From an uncultured Spirochaetaceae bacterium (GTDB lineage Bacteria > Spirochaetota > Spirochaetia > Sphaerochaetales > Sphaerochaetaceae): a stretch of DNA of 64,000 nucleotides. The position numbers and the translations under genes are program-made. Below the pieces are notes generated by a model. The model searched no databases. It was not told the origin of the DNA and saw only the letters and a program-made list of their open reading frames with translations. The DNA lies in assembly GCA_944389975.1 (NCBI GenBank), contig CALXOH010000044.1, positions 1 to 64,000 of the forward strand. The letters run 5' to 3'. Below are positions 39,996 to 49,265 of this stretch, piece by piece (the stretch's first letter is position 1; every line of letters starts with the position of its first letter).

Positions 39996-40966
39996 AACTT
40001 ATAGTCGACATAACAAAACACCTACCCGCCTTCACCCTCTCAGTCTCATTCTCAACAAAAGAAGGTCTTACCTCCCTCTTCGGACCATCGGGGAGCGGTA
40101 AAAGCCTCACGCTGCGCGCGATTGCCGGGATAAGCGATCCTGACGAAGGGTACATCGAACTGGACGGGAAAGTACTTTTTGATTCAAGAAAAGGAATCTC
40201 AATCCCTCCGGAGAGGAGGAACATCGGATTTCTATTCCAAAACTATGCGCTCTTTCCGACGATGAATGTATGGAAGAACCTTTACCAAGGAACGAGCAGA
40301 ATCAAAGAAAAGAGGGAGAAGATCGGGAGAATCGAGAAGATGGGTAATATGCTCTCGATAAGCCATCTGATGGAGAAATATCCGTTTGAACTCTCCGGGG
40401 GAGAATCACAGAGGGTGGCTCTCGGGAGGATGCTCCTTACAGATCCTGATTTCCTTCTATTCGACGAACCTTTCAGCGCACTTGATGATACACTCAAGGG
40501 AAAAATAGAAGAGGAATTCAACGAAACGATCAAGAAAAGCGGAAAAAGCGGACTGATGGTCACGCACTCGAGGAAAGAGGCGCTGCACCTCACTTCATCG
40601 ATAATATTCATAAAGGATGGAAGGGTGATCGGAAAAGGCGAACTACCTGAAGTGTACAAAACCCCTCGGACCAAGGAGGAGGCCGAGCTTTTCGGATACG
40701 AGAACATATTCCGTATGGACGGCTATGACGTACCTATGCTACGTACCACGCTGAAAGAAACAGGCAGGTACGTACTCGTAAAGTCGTTTTCAGTCATTCC
40801 CGGGAATTCGTACAGGGTTGCGTTCTCAACGCCCGAGGAGAACGGGTATCATATGGTCGCATACAATTCAGAGACCAACGCAAGGGTATCGTTTTCATCC
40901 CGGAAGAAGCGGGAGGAAGGGGAAATGCTTTCGCTTTCCATCGATGAGTACACAATACTTTCATAG
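39992..40966 (+). CDS. modC: Molybdate ABC transporter ATP-binding protein
   Basis: A 324-aa protein with an ABC ATPase: Walker A GPSGSGKS, signature LSGGESQRVALGR, Walker B LLLFDEPFSALDD, and an H-loop MVTHSRKEA. It drives molybdate import through ModB. The C-terminal about 90 residues form a TOBE-like regulatory region. A GTG at 39992 is the likely start, overlapping modB. It closes the five-gene operon. Confidence 0.95.
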   Translation: MKLIVDITKHLPAFTLSVSFSTKEGLTSLFGPSGSGKSLTLRAIAGISDPDEGYIELDGKVLFDSRKGISIPPERRNIGFLFQNYALFPTMNVWKNLYQGTSRIKEKREKIGRIEKMGNMLSISHLMEKYPFELSGGESQRVALGRMLLTDPDFLLFDEPFSALDDTLKGKIEEEFNETIKKSGKSGLMVTHSRKEALHLTSSIIFIKDGRVIGKGELPEVYKTPRTKEEAELFGYENIFRMDGYDVPMLRTTLKETGRYVLVKSFSVIPGNSYRVAFSTPEENGYHMVAYNSETNARVSFSSRKKREEGEMLSLSIDEYTILS

Positions 40967-41023
40967 GAAAAAGGAGCATTCAAGCTTGTTTTGGCTTATA
41001 CTTTTCCAAAAAGGAGGCAACAA

Positions 41024-41563
41024 ATGCGCGCCAACATCATTTTTCATTCGATCTCGGGAAACCTCTACCTCATTGCGGAAGCATTCAAGGAGAGCCTTGC
41101 AAACAACGGAATAGATGCGAGGATGTACAGGATCGAGGATGAGGACCTGCACCTTCTGGCAGCGGAAAGAAACGACGTCAACGAATACTACGAAGAGATA
41201 TTCAACCTTCCGGTAGCGAGCAACGAGAAGCTACTGAACGCAGATTTGATAATGCTTGGAATCCCAAGCAGGTTCGGCATGCCCACGAACGAAGAGAAAG
41301 TGTTTTTGGACAAGACATGGCCCTTGTATGAGAAAAAAAGCCTTGAGGGGAAGTACTACTACCCGTTTGCAACCAGCTTGGTAAGCTACGAGGATGCGAT
41401 GACTGCAGTAATAAGCGTCTCCACCTGGGCCCGGATGATGGGACTCAAGACGATCGACTACCCTCCTTACGTGCATAAGGACGGAGTGATGATGCCAAAC
41501 AGGCCGGGAGAGATCATAAACAAAGTCGCGGAAGGGCTTTCCTCGTTAGTCAGAAAACTCTGA
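41024..41563 (+). CDS. Flavodoxin-like NAD(P)H-quinone oxidoreductase (WrbA-like)
   Basis: A 179-aa protein that begins NIIFHSISGNLYLIAEAFK, the flavodoxin phosphate-binding loop in degenerate form. The second motif LIMLGIPSRFGMPTNEEKVFLDKTW is close to the WrbA/flavodoxin pattern (G-x-P-x-R-x-G). It probably binds FMN and reduces quinones. The start ATG at 41024 has GGAGG upstream; the in-frame codon at 40991 is rejected. Its 3' end overlaps the purine nucleoside phosphorylase gene by 18 bp on the other strand. Confidence 0.85.
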   Translation: MRANIIFHSISGNLYLIAEAFKESLANNGIDARMYRIEDEDLHLLAAERNDVNEYYEEIFNLPVASNEKLLNADLIMLGIPSRFGMPTNEEKVFLDKTWPLYEKKSLEGKYYYPFATSLVSYEDAMTAVISVSTWARMMGLKTIDYPPYVHKDGVMMPNRPGEIINKVAEGLSSLVRKL

Positions 41564-42385
41564 CCATCGTTTGATTATTCCTTCAAGGAGGGATGAGAAG
41601 CGCTCCTTGGCCTTCTCTCCTTCCTCAAGGACCTCCTTGTGGTCCAGCTTTTTCTCAAGTATGCCTGCTGCCATGTTTGTCATCAGGCTTATGCCGAGCG
41701 TCTCCATGCCCATCTGGCTTGCAGCAATGGCCTCGGGGACTGTAGACATGCCGGCGGCGTCGGCACCGAGGATGCGCGCTGCATTTATCTCCGCGGGCGT
41801 CTCGAAGTTCGGCCCGGAAAAGAACATATACACCCCTTCCCGTAGCGCCAGTCCTTGTGCTTTTGCAATCTCTTTCACCATACTCCTTGCGCTTTTCGAG
41901 TATGCATCGGACATATCGAAGAACCTTGGCCCTATCGCATCATCATCAAGTGAGCGGGACGGGGAATCCATCACGAGCTTTATATGGTCTTTTATAAGCA
42001 TCAGATCGCCTACGTTCCAATCCTTGTTGATGCAACCTGCCGCGTTCGAAAGGAAAAGTTTCTTTATGCCGAGGCGCGCAAAAACCCTTACAGGGTATGC
42101 AACCTCATCCATCGAATAGCCCTCGTAGAAATGGAAGCGCCCTTGCATCATCAGTACGGGAACGTCCGACACCCTTCCATAGACCAGTACACCCCTATGC
42201 CCTTTGACGGTGGAAACGGGGAAGTGCGGGATATCCTTGTAAGGAATTACAATCTTTCCCTCTGCCCTCTCTGCAAAATCCCCAAGGCCAGAACCCAAAA
42301 CGATCGCAATCACAGGAGAATCGGAATTGATCGCATCAGAAATGTATCGAGCACTATCAGTAAGTGTTTCATATGTAGTTTTCAT
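41546..42385 (-). CDS. Purine-nucleoside phosphorylase (PNP-I type)
   Basis: A 279-aa phosphorolytic enzyme that splits inosine and guanosine (and their deoxy forms) to base and (deoxy)ribose-1-phosphate. Motifs: IVLGSGLGDF (phosphate-binding Ser), VKGHRGVLVYG, MQGRFHFYEGY, LSNAAGCIN, and ETPAEINAARILGADAAGMSTVPEAI with the base-binding Glu/Asn. The ATG at 42385 has GGAGGC upstream. Trimeric PNP (PunA/DeoD-2 type) is favoured over hexameric DeoD because of the sequence. It works upstream of deoC in the same catabolic pathway. Confidence 0.93.
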   Translation of the reverse strand: MKTTYETLTDSARYISDAINSDSPVIAIVLGSGLGDFAERAEGKIVIPYKDIPHFPVSTVKGHRGVLVYGRVSDVPVLMMQGRFHFYEGYSMDEVAYPVRVFARLGIKKLFLSNAAGCINKDWNVGDLMLIKDHIKLVMDSPSRSLDDDAIGPRFFDMSDAYSKSARSMVKEIAKAQGLALREGVYMFFSGPNFETPAEINAARILGADAAGMSTVPEAIAASQMGMETLGISLMTNMAAGILEKKLDHKEVLEEGEKAKERFSSLLEGIIKRWSEFSD

Positions 42386-42471
42386 CAGACGCCTCCGGAA
42401 GAATGATAGCCTATAGCCACAATTATTGCACGAATATGGCAAATTTCCTAAAATTCCCGAAGGTATAGAAT

Positions 42472-43965
42472 ATGGAACGGCTTTACAAACTTACAGAAAG
42501 CGATAACGTTGCCGTAGCAACGATGGAACTGGTGAAAGGGGATGTCGAGAAAGACGGGGAGAACACTATCACGATACTCTCGGAAATCCCGCAGGGCTTC
42601 AAAGTCGCGCTGGTCGACATACACGAAGGTGAGGATGTAATCAAATACGGAATCCCGATCGGACATGCCACGAAAGACATCCAGAAAGGGGAACTTGTCC
42701 ATACGTTCAACATGACCACGAACCTTTCGGATAAAGAGGATGCGGGGGATTTTCCATTCAAGACCCAAAACATAGAGAATGACCACGACATCCCTTTGAT
42801 AAACGCATACCTCAGGAGAGACGGGAAGATCGGAATCAGGAACTCGATATGGATCCTCCCACTTTCCCAGAACCTGAACGTCCTTTCAAAGGAGCTTGAA
42901 GCCTGGGGAAGCAGGGAACTTGGCATTGAGGATAAAGTCCACGCATTCCTTCATGCGCATGCACAAAGTCAGTTCGGAGAGGATGAGAAATTCATACTCA
43001 TGCTTACAAACATGATAACCCACCCTGACCACGGAGGGGTTCTCCTGGCAGCACTCGAAGTAGACAGGGATGTGATTTCACAAATACTTGGAAAGATTCC
43101 AGATTACCTTGGAGAGAGGGTAAGAGTACTTTACGCCGATTCGATCGCGGATGAGTTTGAAGAGGGCAAGAAGCTTTTGAGAGAGCTTGCGGAGTGCATG
43201 AAGGGCGACAAGAGAACCTCGGTTTCGATCTCAAAACTCGTCATCGGACTCAAGTGCGGGCAATCCGATGCGCTCTCATCAATCACTGCAAACAGGCTCA
43301 TCGGAAAAGCAGCAGACTACTTCTCCGCTCAAGGCTCCTCCTTGATTCTCACCGAAGTTCCCGAGATGCTCGGCTCTTCAAAAAACCTTGTGATGAGGGC
43401 AAAGGATGAAAGCGTGAGGGAGAAGGTCATCGAGCTAACGAAACGCTACAGGAAATTCCTCGACAGGGAGGGAAAGAAGAAGGGAGAAGCATCCCCGCTT
43501 TTGAAACTCGAAGGGATAAGCACGGAAGAGGAGGAATCGATGGGGGCCGTGCAAAAGGCCGGACAATCGATGATAACCGACGTATTGGAATTCGGCGAAG
43601 TCGTGAAAATGCCTGGAATAAGCCTCCTGGCATCCTCCGGGACGGATGCCGAGACATCGACTGCACTCACTATATCCGGAGTGAACATGATACTCTTCTC
43701 CACCGGAATAGGCACTCCGTACGGGGCACCGGTGCCTACGATAAAGATTGCAAGCAACAGGGAACTGAGCGAAAAGAAACCGAATTGGATAGACTTCGAC
43801 TCTTCGCGCATCACACGCGAAGACCCGGATGAAGTTCTTGCAGACCTCATCAGGCTCATAGTCAGCGTGTCAAACGGAGAGAAGAGGACGAGGAACGAAG
43901 AGAACGGGAATATGGAGATTGCGTACAACATGCACGCAAACCCGGGGAAAACCGATCAGGAATAG
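42472..43965 (+). CDS. UxaA/GarD-family hydro-lyase (altronate or galactarate dehydratase type)
   Basis: A 497-aa protein with an N-terminal SAF-like domain (residues about 1-90) and a catalytic UxaA/GarD domain. Motifs: GKIGIRNSIWILP, THPDHGGVLLAALE, LKCGQSDALSSITANRLIG and STGIGTPYGAPVPTIKIASN. Such enzymes dehydrate D-altronate or D-galactarate in hexuronate catabolism, usually with Fe2+ or Mn2+. No other hexuronate genes are adjacent. GAAGG lies 8 nt before the ATG. It overlaps the YwaF-like gene by 10 bp at its 3' end. Confidence 0.88.
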   Translation: MERLYKLTESDNVAVATMELVKGDVEKDGENTITILSEIPQGFKVALVDIHEGEDVIKYGIPIGHATKDIQKGELVHTFNMTTNLSDKEDAGDFPFKTQNIENDHDIPLINAYLRRDGKIGIRNSIWILPLSQNLNVLSKELEAWGSRELGIEDKVHAFLHAHAQSQFGEDEKFILMLTNMITHPDHGGVLLAALEVDRDVISQILGKIPDYLGERVRVLYADSIADEFEEGKKLLRELAECMKGDKRTSVSISKLVIGLKCGQSDALSSITANRLIGKAADYFSAQGSSLILTEVPEMLGSSKNLVMRAKDESVREKVIELTKRYRKFLDREGKKKGEASPLLKLEGISTEEEESMGAVQKAGQSMITDVLEFGEVVKMPGISLLASSGTDAETSTALTISGVNMILFSTGIGTPYGAPVPTIKIASNRELSEKKPNWIDFDSSRITREDPDEVLADLIRLIVSVSNGEKRTRNEENGNMEIAYNMHANPGKTDQE

Positions 43966-44705
43966 CTTTCAACGACTCCGAAGGCCCTGTTCTGCAGCAC
44001 TTTCGTGATCTTGTATTGGATCGACAAGTAAAGTGCGACCATGAAAGGTATGAAAAGTAGATATAGCGGGCCTACGATGTTCTCCACGAAACTCAGCGGA
44101 TTGCCCTCTCCTCCCCCGTTTATGAACATGAAGTTCGTGTCAAAGCGCTTGTTGAAGAAATAAATGGGGATCATGTAGACGGCAACACAAACCACCGACG
44201 GCAACAAGTTCCTCCCCCGCGGTCTGAATCCAGCCGAGAGAAGGAGAATCGGATAAAGCGCAAGAAGGAAGTGGACCGAGAAGCTATGAAGCGCCATCAC
44301 AGAGTACGGCGGAAGGGCCGTCCACGACGGAAAGAGTTCTGCCATCATCGCTGCAGGCATCGAAATTCCGAACAAGTACTCTTTGAGGTATTTGTTATCC
44401 GGGAATATCGTGGCGATCAAAGTGATGAATATGTCGACGGAGCATAAATGAAGCGGAAGGTATTGCCATTCCCATTGCCCTGTCGAAAGCAACAGCACTT
44501 GCTTCACCACCTCGTCCAACAGAAGGAGGACCGAAATTACGACGAGCATCCTCCTACGCTTTTCATCGCTTGCTCCTGCGTATATACGCCCCAAAAGGAA
44601 AAAGAGAAGGATGCATATCGAGAGAATGAGAAGATGCACCGGGGAAAAGAGTGAAAAACCGACTCCATCGGGAGCGCTCTCTGTCGTGTAGAGCAAAGAG
44701 TTCAT
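43956..44705 (-). CDS. YwaF/TIGR02206-like membrane protein
   Basis: A 249-aa polytopic inner-membrane protein with about six helices. Distinct features are FSLFSPVHLLILSICI, QWEWQYLPLHLCSVDIFI and the MALHSFSVHFLLALYPI helix, which match the TIGR02206/YwaF family of unknown function. The start overlaps the deoC stop by 4 bp, so it is coupled to nucleoside catabolism. It might bind or transport a small molecule; there is no direct evidence. Confidence 0.8.
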   Translation of the reverse strand: MNSLLYTTESAPDGVGFSLFSPVHLLILSICILLFFLLGRIYAGASDEKRRRMLVVISVLLLLDEVVKQVLLLSTGQWEWQYLPLHLCSVDIFITLIATIFPDNKYLKEYLFGISMPAAMMAELFPSWTALPPYSVMALHSFSVHFLLALYPILLLSAGFRPRGRNLLPSVVCVAVYMIPIYFFNKRFDTNFMFINGGGEGNPLSFVENIVGPLYLLFIPFMVALYLSIQYKITKVLQNRAFGVVESYS

Positions 44706-45361
44706 GACTCTTTCTTCTCTTCCTCCACGATCTTCACCCCGCTTGATACCCCGAGTCTGTCAGCTCCGCACTCGATCATCAGAAGGGCATCCTTGTAACT
44801 TCTGATGCCGCCGGATGCTTTCACTTTGACGCGCTCCGAGACGCTCTTTCTCATCAACGCAACATCCTCAGGGGTTGCACCTTTTATGGAGAAGCCCGTG
44901 CTTGTCTTTACAAAGTCAGCGCCCGCCACTTCCGCAAGTTTGCAAAGCTTGACTATCTCGTCCTTTGTCAGAAGGCATGTTTCAAGGATGACTTTCAACA
45001 CGTGACCCTCGGAAGCTTTCCTTAAAAGCGAGAGCTCCCTCTCGACGTAATCAATATCTCCGCTTTTGACTCTTCCGATGTTCACTACCATGTCTATCTC
45101 ATCCGCGCCATCCCGGATAGCCGCCTCTGTCTCTGCGATCTTGCCTTCCGTACTCATCGCGCCAAGCGGAAAACCTACTACCGATGTTATTTTCAATGTG
45201 CTCTCGCTTGGGATGAGAGAGCGCACATAGCCCACCCACGAGCTGTTGACGCAAACCGAGTGGAACGAATACGAGAGCCCCTCGTTTACGAGCGTTCTTA
45301 TGTCTTCTGCCGTTGCATCGGCTTTCAGAAGCGTATGATCGATGTATGAAGCAATGCCCAT
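44702..45361 (-). CDS. deoC: Deoxyribose-phosphate aldolase
   Basis: A class I aldolase that splits 2-deoxyribose-5-phosphate into glyceraldehyde-3-phosphate and acetaldehyde. The 219-aa protein shows IDHTLLKADATAEDI, VVGFPLGAMSTEGKIAE, EIDMVVNIGRVKSG, and the Schiff-base Lys in DFVKTSTGF, then VKASGGIRSYKDAL. GGAGG lies 7 nt before the ATG. It follows the purine phosphorylase in function. A second gene (the YwaF-like protein) is coupled to it. Confidence 0.97.
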   Translation of the reverse strand: MGIASYIDHTLLKADATAEDIRTLVNEGLSYSFHSVCVNSSWVGYVRSLIPSESTLKITSVVGFPLGAMSTEGKIAETEAAIRDGADEIDMVVNIGRVKSGDIDYVERELSLLRKASEGHVLKVILETCLLTKDEIVKLCKLAEVAGADFVKTSTGFSIKGATPEDVALMRKSVSERVKVKASGGIRSYKDALLMIECGADRLGVSSGVKIVEEEKKES

Positions 45362-45430
45362 TCAAACCTCCTATGGATGTCAATATCTTAAACCCTACTC
45401 CATCCGATTGGAAAGATTCCCTCATCCCGG

Positions 45431-45459
45431 TTGCAACCAAGCTTGTAAGACTTTAATCT
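45431..45459 (+). promoter_or_regulatory. Sigma-70 promoter of the Nudix gene, leaderless arrangement
   Basis: TTGCAA (45431-45436), 17-bp spacer, TAATCT (45454-45459), then six bases to the ATG at 45466. Confidence 0.55.
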
Positions 45460-45465
45460 TTCCTT

Positions 45466-46422
45466 ATGCATGGAGAATACAGAATACTCGCCCTCTTCGG
45501 AGAGGCATTCACATTTTTGATGATCCTCATCCTTTTGATGAACATCGAACAAAGGAAAATGAAAAGAAGCAACGACAAGAGGAGGGCGATCCTCCTTCTT
45601 GCGAGCTGGTACCTCACCGTATACATAGTGTTGATAGCAATCGAACACTTCGCCATTCCCCCGGTAGCTGAATACGTAGCACTGGCTATAGGGATATTGA
45701 TGCTATACATATTCAGAAAGTATTACTTCCCTTTCAGAAGAAAGTGCACGAAATGCGGAAAGAAACTCGATTACAAGCAGTGGATAGGATGCGATGAGAA
45801 CCTTTGCATTGATTGCTATTACGAGAAATATCCGGAAGAGAAACCAGAGGAGAAGAAGCCAGGGAAGGTCGAGAGCGAAGATGAGATGAGAAGAAATAAC
45901 GCCGGGAAAGAGAAGGTTTCGGAGATAGATTGGGACAACTGGAGCGGAGAAGAGCGTTGTACGCTTATGTACGTGATAGACAAGGAAAACGGAAAAGTTC
46001 TCCTGATCAAGAAAAAACGGGGCATGGGAAAAGGGCTTCTGAACGGTCCCGGCGGGCACATAGAACTTGAGGAGACGAAGTACGAGGCTGCGGTAAGGGA
46101 GACGAAGGAAGAGACGGGACTGGACGTGAAGAAGGAAGATATCGTGGAGCTCGGTACCCTCCGTTTCCAGTTCAAGGACGGATTGACGATGACAGGGTAT
46201 GTATTCATCACATACTCATGGTCGGGATCCCTGATGGAAGAGACTGATGAAACAATACCATTCTGGCAGGATATTTCATCACTCGATTACTCGAAGATGT
46301 GGGAGGACGACGAGATGTGGCTTCCCTATGCGCTATCTGGTAGGAAAATCGAGGGGTACTTCATATTCGACGGGGAAACCCTTATAGACGGCAAAGTCGA
46401 ATTCCCGGAAGATGATGAGTAG
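45466..46422 (+). CDS. Membrane-anchored Nudix hydrolase with zinc ribbon
   Basis: A 318-aa protein with an unusual domain order. The N-terminus carries three hydrophobic segments (about residues 10-24, 41-60 and 64-82). A zinc ribbon CTKCGKKL...CDENLCIDC follows (about 89-113), then a charged linker, then a Nudix domain. The Nudix box reads GGHIELEETKYEAAVRETKEETGLD (G-x5-E-x7-R-E-U-x-E-E-x-G-U), with the substrate region GMGKGLLNGPG resembling MutT/MTH1-type 8-oxo-dGTP hydrolases. The acidic C-terminus is hydrophilic. It overlaps the aldo/keto reductase by 11 bp. The membrane link suggests sanitising or sensing at the envelope, which is inference. Confidence 0.85.
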   Translation: MHGEYRILALFGEAFTFLMILILLMNIEQRKMKRSNDKRRAILLLASWYLTVYIVLIAIEHFAIPPVAEYVALAIGILMLYIFRKYYFPFRRKCTKCGKKLDYKQWIGCDENLCIDCYYEKYPEEKPEEKKPGKVESEDEMRRNNAGKEKVSEIDWDNWSGEERCTLMYVIDKENGKVLLIKKKRGMGKGLLNGPGGHIELEETKYEAAVRETKEETGLDVKKEDIVELGTLRFQFKDGLTMTGYVFITYSWSGSLMEETDETIPFWQDISSLDYSKMWEDDEMWLPYALSGRKIEGYFIFDGETLIDGKVEFPEDDE

Positions 46423-47251
46423 ACTTGCACTCGGGCTGTGGAATGCATCGGAAAGCCAATTCCACTCGAGAAAGAGCCCTGAAGAGATGAGGGGTATGAT
46501 AAAGTGTGCGATAAAGTGCGGAATAACCCTTTTTGACACTGCGTACTCGTACACCGATGCATCATCGATCCTCTCCTCCGCGCTGAAAGAGGACGGGAAT
46601 CTGGCTGTGATATCGAAAGTCATGCCCCTTCCCTCGTTGAGAAAAAAGGTCGAGAGCGAACTTAAAAGGCTCAAAAGGGAGTACATCGACATACTCCTGT
46701 TGCACTGGCCTTCAAACGATGAGAGGCTGTTTGATGCGCTCCGTTCGCTTTCGGAGGTGAAGGATGAAGGGAAGGCAAAGGCAATCGGGGTAAGCAACTT
46801 CCCACCCGAACTCCTTTTGAAGACAGCAAAAGATTTCGAGATATCGTACTCGGAGGAGATGCTCTCCCCGTTCTGGTACGTTCAACACGATGAAGTCAAA
46901 GTGAATGTCATTTCATACGGGACGATGGGATTCGGCGCACTGTACGGAAAAAGCGTGCCTCTTTTCTGGAATGAAGGAAAGGCCCGTTCATTGTTCGACG
47001 AAGTGATGAACAACATCTCAAAGATGGCAACCAGGCATGGTGTTGAAAAAGATGAGGTCGCACTCTCTTTTTCAAAGATGCATTCGCCGTACGCAATCGT
47101 ATTGGGAGCGCACGACAAGGCGACGATAACAAGGCTCGCAAACTCTTCAATCACGCTTGATGAGGATGAGTTCGCCCTTCTGGATGAGTTAGCCATGAAG
47201 ATGCATATGGAAAGTGGATGTGACAATGCGTTCCTGCACAACTGGAGGTAG
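46412..47251 (+). CDS. Aldo/keto reductase
   Basis: A 279-aa NAD(P)H-dependent reductase. The catalytic tetrad is Asp and Tyr in LFDTAYSYTD, Lys in VISKVMP and His in LLLHWPSND. GVSNFPPELL marks the substrate and cofactor region. Two tandem ATG codons (46412 and 46415) both overlap the Nudix gene end. The normal cofactor-binding tail is shortened around residues 215-245 (VLGAHDKATI). The substrate is unknown. Confidence 0.88.
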   Translation: MMSRLALGLWNASESQFHSRKSPEEMRGMIKCAIKCGITLFDTAYSYTDASSILSSALKEDGNLAVISKVMPLPSLRKKVESELKRLKREYIDILLLHWPSNDERLFDALRSLSEVKDEGKAKAIGVSNFPPELLLKTAKDFEISYSEEMLSPFWYVQHDEVKVNVISYGTMGFGALYGKSVPLFWNEGKARSLFDEVMNNISKMATRHGVEKDEVALSFSKMHSPYAIVLGAHDKATITRLANSSITLDEDEFALLDELAMKMHMESGCDNAFLHNWR

Positions 47252-47252
47252 C

Positions 47253-47846
47253 GTGCAAACGATAGAAAAGAGATTTGAAGCGGAGATTGAGGTAAAGAAA
47301 TCGAGGTTCATCGCAATCGCGGTCCCTGTATCCAGGCTAGAGGAAGTGAAGGAGAATGTACACGTGGTCTGGGAGGAGCACCCGGGGGCGACGCACGTCG
47401 TGCACGCTGCAGTCGTGGGAAAAGCGGGAACGATGTACTCCTCGTCCGACGACAGGGAGCCGAAGAACACGGCAGGGCGCCCTGCACTGGAAGTTCTGAA
47501 AGGCTCCGGACTGACCAACATCGCAGTATTCATAGTCCGTTACTTCGGAGGAACGCTTCTCGGCACAGGAGGATTGGTCAAAGCGTACTCGGATGCGACG
47601 AAAGAGGTGCTCGGGAAGGTTGAACGGATCGAACTGGTGACACCTGTGCATTTTCTCCTTGTATTCCCGTACACACACTTCACTCCGATCAAAAGGGTTT
47701 TGGAGAAATACGGCGTGAAAATCGAAGACGAGAAGATGGAGGACGTCGTAACGTTCACTTGCACGCTCGATGAAAGAAGGTTCGGGGAATTTGAAAAAGA
47801 GGTCATGGATATCGGGCAGGGAAAGACCCGCATTGAAAAGCTATAA
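47253..47846 (+). CDS. YigZ/IMPACT family protein
   Basis: A 197-aa protein. KKSRFIAIAVPVS, WEEHPGATHVVHAAVVG, GTMYSSSDDREPKNTAGRPALEVLKGSGLTN and VRYFGGTLLGTGGLVKAYSDAT are the hallmarks of the UPF0029 (IMPACT) domain; a C-terminal domain follows. The GTG at 47253 is preferred because GGAGG lies just upstream and the stop of the reductase is next to it. Function is uncertain; YigZ-like proteins may bind nucleic acid or regulate translation factors. Confidence 0.88.
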   Translation: MQTIEKRFEAEIEVKKSRFIAIAVPVSRLEEVKENVHVVWEEHPGATHVVHAAVVGKAGTMYSSSDDREPKNTAGRPALEVLKGSGLTNIAVFIVRYFGGTLLGTGGLVKAYSDATKEVLGKVERIELVTPVHFLLVFPYTHFTPIKRVLEKYGVKIEDEKMEDVVTFTCTLDERRFGEFEKEVMDIGQGKTRIEKL

Positions 47847-49091
47847 GTTGTCTTTTCCCTCGATGTACTTCATGATCATCACGATAACCCGTTCCAGTGC
47901 GTACTCTGATACAGCGCTTATCACGTCATCATCCGAATGCGACGGGTTATCCACGCCGGGTGCGATCGATGAGATCGTTGCAGATGGAATGCCAGCTCGG
48001 GCGGAAGCCGATGCGTCGCTTGTGGAGAACATATACCCTGGGTCTTGAAGTTTCACCTTGTAGCCCATTCCAAAAAGAAGGGATGATAGCTCAGAAGAGA
48101 GCTTCTTATCGAGTTGGACAAACCCGAAACCATCTTTTTTCATCAGATACAGGTCATCTTCGGAGTAGATCGAATCGATGTTTATAAGCGCATCGATCTT
48201 CTCTTCGTTTCCTTTGAAATACGCTTTGGCACCCAATGATCCGACCTCCTCCCCGTCAAATACAGATGCCATTACTCTCACAGATCGGAGCTTCTTCTTC
48301 GAAAAGTATTTCAGGATGGCGAGGGTGACTGCAATCCCTGAAAGGTTGTCACCCACCCCCGGGGAATACCGTTCCCCCTTCTCTTTGACTCTGAAGGAAA
48401 GAACTGTGAGAAGAATTCCGAACGCGATGAATATGGCACTGATTACGGAAGGAGCGTTGAATCTGAAAAGGCTTCCTACGAGAATCTCGTGAAGTATTTG
48501 GAAAAAGGAAAGGACGGCAAAGTATGCAATCGAGAAAATGACCAGATAGCTCGATTTCCGTAGCCCGATCCCCTCCTCGACTTTAGCGCTGTCAAGGTGG
48601 CTTGAAAGCATGACTGTAAATCCAACATCCCCTGTCGGGTTTATCTCCCCGATCACATTCTTCCCATCACCCTTTCTTGAGAAAATGAAATCCTCTCCCC
48701 TCACGATGTTCTTATAAAACGCGTAAAGAAGAAACAGAACAGACAAAAGCGAGAGATATGGCAACCCCAAAAGGAGAAATGCGGATGAGAAAGCAAGGAA
48801 CAACGGGGTTATCCTGAAAAGTCCCGCAATGCCATCCCTGTTTCCCGAAAAGCACTCGGTACGGGATTCAACGCCCAAAGACGAGAAGATGGAAGATAGC
48901 TTTTCAGCAAATTCACGCGATGAATCGGAAAGGGAGGGCCTCGGCCCGAATAGAGAGAGTTCCTTCAAGACCGAATAACACCAAGTGGCAAGGCCATGTG
49001 GACTGTAGCTTTCATCGATTACGTATACAGTCTTCTCTTTTTCCTTTTCCTTCTTCGTCTCTCCGCTCTTTCCAAAAGGCCACTTGAACAT
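47841..49091 (-). CDS. Membrane-embedded M28 family metallopeptidase
   Basis: A 416-aa protein. The M28 metal ligands are seen in LSSHLDSAK (His, Asp), GVGDNLSGIAV (Asp), FDGEEVGSLGAKAYF (Glu pair), INIDSIYSED (Asp) and NPSHSDDDVI (His). Four hydrophobic segments (about residues 90-125 and 185-245) interrupt the fold, so the enzyme is anchored in the membrane with its active site on one face. It may cleave peptides or act as an aminopeptidase of envelope peptides. No signal peptide is seen, but an acidic-basic N-terminus precedes the helices. Confidence 0.85.
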   Translation of the reverse strand: MFKWPFGKSGETKKEKEKEKTVYVIDESYSPHGLATWCYSVLKELSLFGPRPSLSDSSREFAEKLSSIFSSLGVESRTECFSGNRDGIAGLFRITPLFLAFSSAFLLLGLPYLSLLSVLFLLYAFYKNIVRGEDFIFSRKGDGKNVIGEINPTGDVGFTVMLSSHLDSAKVEEGIGLRKSSYLVIFSIAYFAVLSFFQILHEILVGSLFRFNAPSVISAIFIAFGILLTVLSFRVKEKGERYSPGVGDNLSGIAVTLAILKYFSKKKLRSVRVMASVFDGEEVGSLGAKAYFKGNEEKIDALINIDSIYSEDDLYLMKKDGFGFVQLDKKLSSELSSLLFGMGYKVKLQDPGYMFSTSDASASARAGIPSATISSIAPGVDNPSHSDDDVISAVSEYALERVIVMIMKYIEGKDNL

Positions 49092-49170
49092 GCATTCATT
49101 ATACCTTTCGAACTACTTATTCAAAAGACTGGAGGGGAACATTTTGAGTACTGGATGGATTATATTTTTC

Positions 49171-49258
49171 GGAGAGAGAGGGATTCGAACCCTCGGTAGC
49201 AAATAATCACTACAACGGATTTCGAGTCCGTCTCCTTCGACCTCTCGGACATCTCTCC
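49171..49258 (-). tRNA. tRNA-Ser(CGA)
   Basis: A type II tRNA with a long variable arm. On the minus strand the anticodon stem-loop ACGGACT-CGA-AATCCGT gives anticodon CGA for UCG codons. Acceptor GGAGAGA pairs with TCTCTCC, and the T arm is GGGTTCGAATCCC. CCA is not encoded. Confidence 0.95.
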
Positions 49259-49265
49259 AAGGTTA

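Noticed and set aside
47214-47252. Earlier start for the YigZ-family gene
   Set aside because: The added residues overlap the aldo/keto reductase and lack family similarity; the GTG at 47253 has GGAGG upstream.
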